Assembly (NCBI GenBank): GCA_964395915.1
Contig: CAYNDB010000148.1
Span: 1-5,038 of the forward strand
DNA length: 5,038 nt
Reading direction: 5' to 3'
Source: CAYNDB01 sp964395915
GTDB taxonomy: Bacteria > Nitrospinota_A > UBA7883 > JAJRTC01
Shown here: piece after piece, positions 1-5,038 of the stretch
How positions within the stretch are numbered: the first letter of the stretch is position 1
How the letters are laid out: each line of letters begins with the position of its first letter
The notes under the pieces: generated by a model
Seen by the model: only the letters and a program-made list of their open reading frames with translations
What the model was told of the DNA's origin: nothing
Databases searched by the model: none
Program-made: the position numbers and the translations under genes

Positions 1-917
1 CTATCGGAGAGCGCCCTATCGACCAGCATATAAAAGGGTTGAAGGCTCTTGGCGCCACTGTCGACCTTTCCCACGGTTATGTTGATATCAGCTCCCCGAA
101 GAGGCTGAAAGGCGCGCATATAACGATGGATATGGTCACGGTGACGGGTGTTATGAACATCATGATGGCCGCCGCCACCGCTGAGGGGAAAACGGTGATC
201 GAAAACGCGGCAAGGGAGCCGGAAGTCAAGGCGCTGGCATTATTATTAAACTCCATGGGGGCAAATATCGAAGGGGCCGGAACAGCCACGATTTCCATCG
301 AAGGCGTAAGCTCTCTTCATTCAGCCGACGTGTCTATAATGCCGGACAGGATAGAGGCTGGAACATATATGCTGGCCGCCGCCATGACAGGTGGAGATGT
401 TACAGTTTCCGGTGTCGACCCTGTGAACATTTCCGCGCTGTCAGATAAGTTGAGAGAGACTGGTTGTGAAGTGGTAGAGTCAGAAAATAGCATACGTGTT
501 GTGGCGTCCAAGGTAATAAGCCCGGTAAACGTGACTACCGCCCCTTTTCCAGGGTTCCCCACGGATATGCAGGCGCAATTTATGGCTCTTATGACGATAG
601 CCTCCGGGGCCTCCGTTATCACGGAAACTATATTCGAAAACAGATTCATGCATGTGGCGGAGCTTAGAAGGATGGGCGCCGATATCCATGTAAACGGCTC
701 CACGGCCACTATCAAAGGCGTCGAAAAACTTTCCGGAGCCGATGTGATGGCCACAGACCTTCGCGCCTCGGCGTCACTTGTTCTGGCCGGGCTTGCGGCG
801 GAGGGGTATACGGTAATATCCCGCGTATATCATCTGGACCGTGGATACGAGCGGCTGGAGGAGAAGCTGGCCTCTCTTGGCGCGGTCATTCGCAGAGAAT
901 CGGGCGGCGCTCCCTGA
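1..917 (+). CDS. murA: UDP-N-acetylglucosamine 1-carboxyvinyltransferase (MurA), 5'-truncated by the window edge
   Basis: This cytoplasmic enzyme transfers enolpyruvate from PEP to UDP-GlcNAc, the first committed step of peptidoglycan synthesis. The frame is open from base 3 (the first two bases end a split codon) to TGA at 915-917, giving 304 residues of a protein that is about 420 long in the family. The visible part opens with IGERPIDQHIKGLKALGA, which follows the catalytic-loop cysteine (E. coli Cys115). That codon would lie just left of base 1, so Cys versus Asp cannot be judged. Equivalents of E. coli active-site residues are present: Arg120 (12-14), Asp305 in FPTDMQAQF (564-566), Arg331 in FENRFMHV (642-644), Asp369 and Arg371 in TDLRASASL (756-758, 762-764) and Arg397 in RGYER (840-842). 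An internal TTG at 39 is not the true start, because homology continues upstream of it. The gene appears intact. The next gene is a LolA-like protein, not hisG or hisD, which follow murA in some genomes. Confidence 0.97.
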   Translation, partial: IGERPIDQHIKGLKALGATVDLSHGYVDISSPKRLKGAHITMDMVTVTGVMNIMMAAATAEGKTVIENAAREPEVKALALLLNSMGANIEGAGTATISIEGVSSLHSADVSIMPDRIEAGTYMLAAAMTGGDVTVSGVDPVNISALSDKLRETGCEVVESENSIRVVASKVISPVNVTTAPFPGFPTDMQAQFMALMTIASGASVITETIFENRFMHVAELRRMGADIHVNGSTATIKGVEKLSGADVMATDLRASASLVLAGLAAEGYTVISRVYHLDRGYERLEEKLASLGAVIRRESGGAP

Positions 918-980
918 TTTGTTCGACAATCACATCGATTAAACACGCTATTTTGCCGTAGAATATATCTAGCAGTGGAA

Positions 981-986
981 AGAAGG
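981..986 (+). promoter_or_regulatory. Ribosome binding site (AGAAGG) deciding the start of the LolA-like gene
   Basis: Three potential start codons follow each other in frame: GTG at 986, ATG at 989 and ATG at 992. The purine-rich AGAAGG ends at 986. It leaves 5 nt before the ATG at 992, only 2 nt before the ATG at 989, and overlaps the GTG. Spacing therefore favours 992. A weaker GGAAAG at 978-983 could serve the ATG at 989. The choice changes the protein by one to two residues only. Confidence 0.5.
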
Positions 987-991
987 TGATG

Positions 992-1747
992 ATGCGATAT
1001 CTGACTATTTGCATATTAGCCCTTGCAAGCGTATCAATGCCCGTTTTGGCGGAGCCTTCTTCCGAACGCGCTCTTGCGATAATGCGTGAAATCGATGATA
1101 TGTGGCGTGGAGAATCATCCCGCGGCGTGTTCACCATGAAAATTAAAACACAACATTACACACGCAAGATGACAATGGAAGGGTGGTCTAGAGGCAAAGA
1201 TAAATCACTCGTTCGGATAACCTACCCGTTAAAAGAAAAAGGGACAACCACCCTTATGTCCGGCTCCAGCATATACATGTATCTTCCGAAGACAGACCGC
1301 ACCATCCGGCTGACCTCAGGGATGATGGGTGGCTCGTGGATGGGGAGCCATTTTACCAATGACGATCTTGTAAAAGAATCGCGTCTTACAGAAGATTATG
1401 ACATTACCATTTCGTTTGAAGGCGTAAAGGACGGGCAAAAGATTTTGGAATTTTCACTGATCCCGAAACCTGACGCCGCAGTTGTATGGGGTAAAATCGT
1501 TTTCATTATACGAGCGAAGGATCATATACCCGTATCCGCAATTTATTTTGACGAGGATATGAGTGTGGCGCGCACGGAAACCTTTGCAAAGGTAAAGAAC
1601 CTTGGCGGCAGAACGATCCCTTCTGTGATAAAGATAGTCCCTGCGGATAAGCCGGAAGAGTTTACAGAACTTGTGTACGAGAATATGGAATTCGATCTGA
1701 AACTTCCAGAAGCTTTTTTTTCCATAGCCACGATAAGGAAAAGGTAG
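992..1747 (+). CDS. Secreted LolA-like protein (outer membrane lipoprotein-sorting family, PF17131-type)
   Basis: This 251-residue protein is predicted to be a periplasmic carrier that takes a lipoprotein or other hydrophobic cargo from an inner-membrane transporter towards the outer membrane. Residues 1-20 form a signal peptide (Arg2, hydrophobic core, cleavage after VLA) with no lipobox cysteine, so the mature protein should be soluble. The rest fits the LolA-like family called 'outer membrane lipoprotein-sorting protein'. It has an amphipathic start (about 25-38), the strand pair FTMKIKTQHYTRKMTMEGWS, a YPLKEKGTTTL segment (78-88), the YLPKTDRTIR block (97-106), and the signature MGSHFTNDDLVKES (117-130), which from memory usually reads MGSDFTNDDL. 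The Asp-to-His change is odd. Family assignment is by motif recall; it is not classical LolA by sequence, and the cargo is unknown. It lies 4 nt upstream of the first permease, and its last codons carry that gene's ribosome binding site, which implies one mRNA and coupled translation. Confidence 0.85.
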   Translation: MRYLTICILALASVSMPVLAEPSSERALAIMREIDDMWRGESSRGVFTMKIKTQHYTRKMTMEGWSRGKDKSLVRITYPLKEKGTTTLMSGSSIYMYLPKTDRTIRLTSGMMGGSWMGSHFTNDDLVKESRLTEDYDITISFEGVKDGQKILEFSLIPKPDAAVVWGKIVFIIRAKDHIPVSAIYFDEDMSVARTETFAKVKNLGGRTIPSVIKIVPADKPEEFTELVYENMEFDLKLPEAFFSIATIRKR

Positions 1748-1751
1748 ACCT

Positions 1752-2981
1752 ATGAACGTTTTCGGCATGGCCGTTCGCAACATCGGACGCAACAGGACGA
1801 GAACGTTTACCACTGTAGGCGCCATGGCTTTCGCCTGCGCTCTAATGATTCTGTATTCTTCGCTGGTCGAGGGATTTTTGAACATAATGGTTCGCAACGC
1901 TGTCGGTATGAGCATAAGCGAAATACAGATACACGCTAAAGGGTATCGTAACGACCCGGATCTTTATAAAAAGATCGAAAACTATTCCGGCATTATCTCA
2001 AAGCTTGAATTAGAGGGTTTCAAAGCGTCGCCGCGACTGTATGGATTCGGGCTTGCGGCGGCTGGATCATCCTCTTCCGGTGTATCGTTGCAGGGGGTCG
2101 ATATCGTGAGGGAGCCTGGGGTGACACAGCTTTATTCGCATATCGCCCAAGGTAAATGGCTGGATAAGAGCGATCCCAAAGGCGTTGTGATTGGCGGGAA
2201 ACTTTCCCGTTCCCTTGGCGTGGGGGTTGGGGGAGAGGTGATAATCATAAGCCAGGCGGCGGACGGCTCCATGGCCAACGACCTGTATACCGTGCGCGGA
2301 ATCTTGAAGTCTGTAGGCGAGGTGATAGACCGTGGCGGATTTTTGATGCTGGCCTCGACATTCCGCGAGCTGATGGTTGTCCCTGAAGGAGCGCACGAAA
2401 TAGCCATAGTCCGAAGCGACGACGGAACAACTCTGAACCAGGCGATGGAAAAAGTAATCAAAATAGCGCCGGGGCTTGAGGTGAAAAGCTGGCGGGAGCT
2501 GCAACCTGTTATTGCCAGGATGCTGGACACTACCGACGCTTCGCTTTTCATAATGCTTCTTATAACCTATATGGCCATAGGCATGGTCACGCTGAACGCG
2601 ATATTGATGAGTGTTTTTGAACGTATACGGGAGTTTGGCGTGATGAAAGCCATCGGAGTCACTCCGGCTCAAATAGTCCTGATAGTTTTTACCGAAGCGT
2701 TGGCTCAGGCTGTTATCGCCTGCGTTCTTGCATTGGTGGCGGGGCTTTCTGTCTCATATTATTTTCAAAGTCACGGGATCGATCTTTCATCAATTTCCGG
2801 CGTATCAGCGGTTGCGGCGATCGGCGGAGTTGCGATAGACCCTATATGGTATACAAAAGTCACCTTAGCCTCCGTCACATTTCCTGTTGTCACGCTTGTG
2901 GTGATAGTTGTTCTGGCGGCCATATATCCCGCCGGGAAAGCCGCGCTGATACAGCCGGTGAAGGCGATACATCACATATAA
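1752..2981 (+). CDS. FtsX/MacB-type ABC transporter permease, first of a tandem pair
   Basis: This 409-residue inner-membrane permease belongs to the LolC/LolE/MacB/FtsX superfamily, whose members work on substrates taken from the membrane or periplasm rather than pumping from the cytoplasm. Order of parts: a basic N-terminus (AVRNIGRNRTRTF), TM1 about 18-41, a periplasmic MacB_PCD-like domain about 42-260, TM2 about 263-288, a cytoplasmic coupling segment ERIREFGVMKAIG (290-302), TM3 about 307-339, a periplasmic loop HGIDLSSISG to AIDP (341-364), TM4 about 373-393 and a tail YPAGKAALIQPVKAI (392-406). The EFGVMKAIG and YPA...P motifs are typical of FtsX domains. There is no Walker A or B, so the ATPase must be a separate protein. 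The start is ATG 1752 with AAGG at 1741-1744 inside the end of the upstream gene, 7 nt away. Its likely partner is the paralogous permease 9 nt downstream. The export substrate cannot be deduced. Confidence 0.92.
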   Translation: MNVFGMAVRNIGRNRTRTFTTVGAMAFACALMILYSSLVEGFLNIMVRNAVGMSISEIQIHAKGYRNDPDLYKKIENYSGIISKLELEGFKASPRLYGFGLAAAGSSSSGVSLQGVDIVREPGVTQLYSHIAQGKWLDKSDPKGVVIGGKLSRSLGVGVGGEVIIISQAADGSMANDLYTVRGILKSVGEVIDRGGFLMLASTFRELMVVPEGAHEIAIVRSDDGTTLNQAMEKVIKIAPGLEVKSWRELQPVIARMLDTTDASLFIMLLITYMAIGMVTLNAILMSVFERIREFGVMKAIGVTPAQIVLIVFTEALAQAVIACVLALVAGLSVSYYFQSHGIDLSSISGVSAVAAIGGVAIDPIWYTKVTLASVTFPVVTLVVIVVLAAIYPAGKAALIQPVKAIHHI

Positions 2982-2990
2982 GGAAACGCG

Positions 2991-4226
2991 ATGTTAATCA
3001 AAATGGCGAGGCGAAATCTTTGGCGCAGAAAACGCAGGACCCTGATTACAGCGTTTACCATCGCATTTGGAGTATTTTTATCGGTTACGTTTACAGCGTC
3101 CGGCGACTATTCATATACGAACATGATTAACACCAGCGCCACGATGGGGTATGGCCATGTAACCATTGAGCCTGCCGGATATAACATGACTCCTTCGCTC
3201 AACAAAAGAATTGACGGTGTTACGGCTATCAGGCGAAAAACGCTCTCCCTGCCGGAGATCAAACAGGCGTCGGTGAGGGTGACGGGTCAGGCGATGTTTG
3301 CAAGCGCCGTCAAAAGCGTGGGCGGCATGTTCATCGGCGTTGACCCGAAACAGGAGAAGCCTGAAACGAACCTTTTCATAAGGTCTATCGTGAAGGGCGC
3401 CATGTTTGAAGGGACAAATGGTCGCGGCGTTGTGATCGGGACGAAAATGGCGGAGAAACTCAACCTTCGCATAGGAAAAAAACTTGTATATACGTTGACG
3501 GATGTAAACGGCGAGATCGTAAGCCAGATAGCCCGTGTAGTCGGTATATTCAAAACCGGCGTGGCGGAAGTGGACGGCTCCATGGTCTTGTTGCCGATCG
3601 ATAAAATTCGCTCCACATTGCTGTATACAAACGATGAGGCGACGATGGTCACCATTATTATCGATGACCAGCGTAAAGCGGATGAGGTGAAGGAACTTGT
3701 TCAAAAGTCTATCGAGGGAGCCGGGCTGGACGTTCTTACATGGAAAGAAACCCAGGCTGATATGGCGGGCTTGATAGCTATCGACAGGTCTATGAATTAT
3801 CTTTTTCAGCTTCTCGTGGGGCTTATGATAGCGGCCGGAATTTTGAACACAATCATGATGGCGGCGCTTGAGCGAAAACATGAGTTTGGCGTGATGATGG
3901 CCATCGGACTGTCTCCATGGAAGCTCTTTGCGCTGATGGTGACAGAGTCGTTCTGGCTGGGGTTGTTGGGGCTTGTTCTGGGTGTCATTATCACCGCTCC
4001 ATGGTTTTATTATATGAGTAATTTCGGGATAAATTTAAGCGGGTTGATGGAGGAGGGGACGGATATAGGTGGCGTGCTTTTGGATCCGGTAATGAAATTC
4101 CGTCTTTACAAGGAGAGCTCCATCGCTATACTTTCCGGTGTGTTCGGGTTGTCCATATTGTCAGGGTTATACCCGGCCTGGAAAGCCGGCAGGGTCCCGC
4201 CGGTTGAGAGTCTCAAGACAATCTGA
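2991..4226 (+). CDS. FtsX/MacB-type ABC transporter permease, second of a tandem pair
   Basis: This 411-residue paralogue of the preceding permease has the same plan: basic N-terminus (ARRNLWRRKRRTL), TM1 about 18-37, periplasmic domain about 38-265, TM2 about 268-292, coupling segment ERKHEFGVMMAIG (294-306), TM3 about 311-342, periplasmic loop FGINLSGLMEEG to LLDP (345-366), TM4 about 375-395 and YPAWKAGRVPPVESL (394-408). Equal length and collinear motifs suggest an old duplication and a heterodimeric transporter, as in LolC-LolE. The two are clearly diverged, so they are probably not interchangeable. It too has no ATP-binding motif. ATG 2991 is preferred because AAGGA at 2980-2984, overlapping the previous stop codon, sits 6 nt upstream. 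The in-frame ATG at 3003 would leave only the core ARRN motif at the extreme N-terminus and lacks such a site. The stop TGA (4224-4226) lies inside an inverted repeat. Confidence 0.92.
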   Translation: MLIKMARRNLWRRKRRTLITAFTIAFGVFLSVTFTASGDYSYTNMINTSATMGYGHVTIEPAGYNMTPSLNKRIDGVTAIRRKTLSLPEIKQASVRVTGQAMFASAVKSVGGMFIGVDPKQEKPETNLFIRSIVKGAMFEGTNGRGVVIGTKMAEKLNLRIGKKLVYTLTDVNGEIVSQIARVVGIFKTGVAEVDGSMVLLPIDKIRSTLLYTNDEATMVTIIIDDQRKADEVKELVQKSIEGAGLDVLTWKETQADMAGLIAIDRSMNYLFQLLVGLMIAAGILNTIMMAALERKHEFGVMMAIGLSPWKLFALMVTESFWLGLLGLVLGVIITAPWFYYMSNFGINLSGLMEEGTDIGGVLLDPVMKFRLYKESSIAILSGVFGLSILSGLYPAWKAGRVPPVESLKTI

Positions 4227-4254
4227 CCCAGGTAATATACCTGCTTTCTCAGAT
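4221..4254 (+). terminator. Two-tier inverted repeat at the end of the permease operon, possible weak terminator
   Basis: An outer 6-bp stem pairs ATCTGA (4221-4226) with TCAGAT (4249-4254). An inner 6-bp stem pairs CAGGTA (4229-4234) with TACCTG (4238-4243) across an ATA loop. Between the stems lie CC on the left and CTTTC on the right. The outer left arm includes the permease stop codon. A T-rich run, TTTTATATTTT, follows at 4260-4270, separated by ACGGA. The stem is AU-rich and the T-run is offset, so it is not a textbook intrinsic terminator. It could equally be an mRNA 3'-end stabiliser or a protein-binding site. Both arm pairs were checked base by base; the function is inferred. Confidence 0.4.
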
Positions 4255-4260
4255 ACGGAT

Positions 4261-4290
4261 TTTATATTTTCCTCCTAAAGGTGATATTAT
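4261..4290 (+). promoter_or_regulatory. Weak sigma70-like promoter candidate before the barrel protein gene
   Basis: TATTAT at 4285-4290 matches 5 of 6 bases of a -10 box. TTTATA at 4261-4266 matches 4 of 6 bases of a -35 box, with an 18-bp spacer. A transcript would start near 4297 and give a leader of about 37 nt before ATG 4334. The region is AT-rich compared with the flanking genes, so chance matches are likely. It is supported mainly by position, just after the likely end of the permease operon. Confidence 0.3.
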
Positions 4291-4324
4291 TGTTTCCCAA
4301 CTGCTGTAACTTAGCTCTGTGAGC

Positions 4325-4329
4325 GGAGG
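4325..4329 (+). promoter_or_regulatory. Strong ribosome binding site (GGAGG) fixing the start of the barrel protein gene
   Basis: GGAGG lies 4 nt before ATG 4334, which opens a protein starting MKISFSKIL, a normal signal-peptide start. An in-frame GTG at 4319 would add five residues (MSGGA), lies upstream of this site and has no site of its own, so ATG 4334 is the better start. Confidence 0.65.
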
Positions 4330-4333
4330 CGCC

Positions 4334-5035
4334 ATGAAGATTTCTTTTTCAAAAATATTATGGTCGTTGTTCATAACATCGATTTTCAACATATGCGCAA
4401 TCTCCCCTGCCATAGCCGGGGGAAATAATGTCGCCACTCCAAAACTTCTGTACAAAACCGGATACTATATAGGCGGAGCCGCGCTATACAACTCTATTGG
4501 CGGCGATTTCGACGGTAACCGTTATTTTGTGAAAGAATCGGGGCAAAGGGAGACTGTCATCATACCCAAAATAGATGGAGACTTAGGTTTAGGAATCCTC
4601 ATCGGTAGAAGATTTTCGTACATATCGACGGAGTTAAGCTATCTTCGGTCTGTCCATGACGGGAGATGGAATGATTATACAGGGGGCGTTGTCTACAACG
4701 CGATAAACCTCAATGTAAAAGTCCATTTCATGACCGATAAAAAAGCGCAGCCGCATCTGCTTGCCGGATTGTCCCTGCCATGGGTAAGAATAAATGGCGG
4801 AGCCGTCACCTCCACCTCGAAAGGCGACGCCGTGTTGTACGGGTCAGGTATAAACACAGGTATCGGATTCACATATTATATCCGCGATAAAATATTTATT
4901 TCTCAGGATTTCTACTGGAGATGGGTAAGCTATAACTATGCCGCAGGAAAAGTCGCAAACGACGATGTGAGCGACGACACTCTGAACGGAAACGGCTTTA
5001 CGGCGGTTGTCGCCCTGTCTTTCATTATCAACTAA
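4334..5035 (+). CDS. Secreted outer-membrane beta-barrel-type protein, OmpA/OmpW-size
   Basis: This 233-residue protein is probably a small outer-membrane barrel. Residues 1-28 are a signal peptide (Lys2 and Lys7, hydrophobic stretch 8-23, cleavage after AIA). Cys21 sits inside it without a lipobox, so it is not a lipoprotein. The mature part alternates amphipathic strands with polar loops. Candidate strands are about 41-52, 83-93, 96-106, 119-132, 139-151, 169-183, 186-200 and 221-232, which is eight and fits an eight-stranded barrel. The pattern QPHLLAGLSLPWVRI followed by GSGINTGIGFTYYI resembles the second half of many OmpA-like or opacity-type barrels (PF13505-like). The chain ends SFIIN, without the terminal aromatic residue typical of BAM substrates. 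An acidic loop, NDDVSDDTLNGNG (209-221), precedes the last strand. No OmpA peptidoglycan-binding domain follows. The specific function is not recognisable. It lies 107 nt after the second permease and probably has its own promoter. Confidence 0.72.
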   Translation: MKISFSKILWSLFITSIFNICAISPAIAGGNNVATPKLLYKTGYYIGGAALYNSIGGDFDGNRYFVKESGQRETVIIPKIDGDLGLGILIGRRFSYISTELSYLRSVHDGRWNDYTGGVVYNAINLNVKVHFMTDKKAQPHLLAGLSLPWVRINGGAVTSTSKGDAVLYGSGINTGIGFTYYIRDKIFISQDFYWRWVSYNYAAGKVANDDVSDDTLNGNGFTAVVALSFIIN

Positions 5036-5038
5036 TCG

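Noticed and set aside
918..941. Small inverted repeats after murA (TTGT-TCG-ACAA and AATC-ACATC-GATT)
   Set aside because: The stems are only 4 bp, AT-rich and not followed by a T-run, so they do not support a terminator.
935..964. Possible promoter before the LolA-like gene (TCGATT, 18 bp, TAGAAT)
   Set aside because: The -10 matches 5 of 6 bases but the -35 only 3 of 6. An alternative -35, TCGACA at 923-928, has no -10 at proper spacing. This is too weak to list as a feature.
2846..3130. Plus-strand frame of 94 codons bridging the two permeases
   Set aside because: It overlaps both genes in another frame, has no ribosome binding site of its own, and reads through the C-terminal motif of one and the N-terminus of the other.
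2261..3585. Identical 14-mer GGACGGCTCCATGG in both permeases (2261-2274 and 3572-3585)
   Set aside because: It encodes Asp-Gly-Ser-Met at non-equivalent positions of the two proteins. Similar GGCTCC runs occur elsewhere through codon preference (for example in murA), so it is most likely coincidence rather than a repeat element.
3111..3881. Long minus-strand open frame (256 codons) opposite the second permease
   Set aside because: The + strand gene has clear family motifs over the whole stretch. The minus frame has a composition rich in His, Arg and Tyr and no recognisable domain. It is a shadow of the real gene's codon use, as are the minus-strand frames at 317-754, 1454-1915 and 2067-2672.
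404..4140. Recurring TTCCGG across the window, considered as an uptake or recognition signal
   Set aside because: The occurrences sit in Ser-Gly codon pairs (TCC GGN) in one frame relation to their genes, which codon preference explains.
4394..4398. Cys21 of the barrel protein as a lipoprotein cysteine
   Set aside because: The preceding residues Phe-Asn-Ile do not fit a lipobox, and a good signal peptidase I site (AIA) follows at residue 28.
4249..4455. Minus-strand 68-codon frame across the gap before the barrel gene
   Set aside because: Most of it is antisense to the signal peptide region of the barrel gene. No domain or suitable start context was seen.

Overview
The window carries five genes, all on the + strand and closely packed. 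It looks like a chromosomal segment of a diderm (outer-membrane-bearing) bacterium. The evidence is a periplasmic LolA-like sorting protein, two FtsX/MacB-type permeases and a secreted beta-barrel protein of the outer-membrane type, next to a housekeeping peptidoglycan gene. Base composition is mid-range by eye. The phylum cannot be settled from the sequence. There are no signs of a phage, insertion sequence, CRISPR array, tRNA or rRNA.

Layout. 1-917: the 3' three quarters of murA, cut by the left edge just after the catalytic-cysteine position. 918-991: a short gap with no convincing promoter or terminator. 992-1747: a secreted LolA-like protein (PF17131-type 'outer membrane lipoprotein-sorting protein'). 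1752-2981 and 2991-4226: two paralogous four-TM ABC permeases, 4 and 9 nt from their upstream neighbours, so the three genes almost certainly form one operon. 4227-4333: a gap with a two-tier inverted repeat that starts inside the last permease codons, a T-rich stretch, a weak promoter candidate and a strong ribosome binding site. 4334-5035: a 233-residue secreted protein predicted to be a small outer-membrane beta-barrel.

How the genes may work together. The middle three genes look like most of a LolCDE/MacB-like machine. Two FtsX-type permeases would form a heterodimer in the inner membrane and hand a lipidated or hydrophobic cargo to the periplasmic LolA-like carrier, which would deliver it to the outer membrane. 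The expected LolD/MacB-type ATPase is not in the window, although the genes on both sides of the cassette are visible. It must be encoded beyond the edges or elsewhere, or be borrowed from another system. The barrel gene is a plausible functional neighbour but probably has its own expression signals.

The best candidate for something under-described is this ATPase-less LolA-like/dual-permease cassette. The families are known; the cargo and the ATPase partner cannot be read from the sequence.
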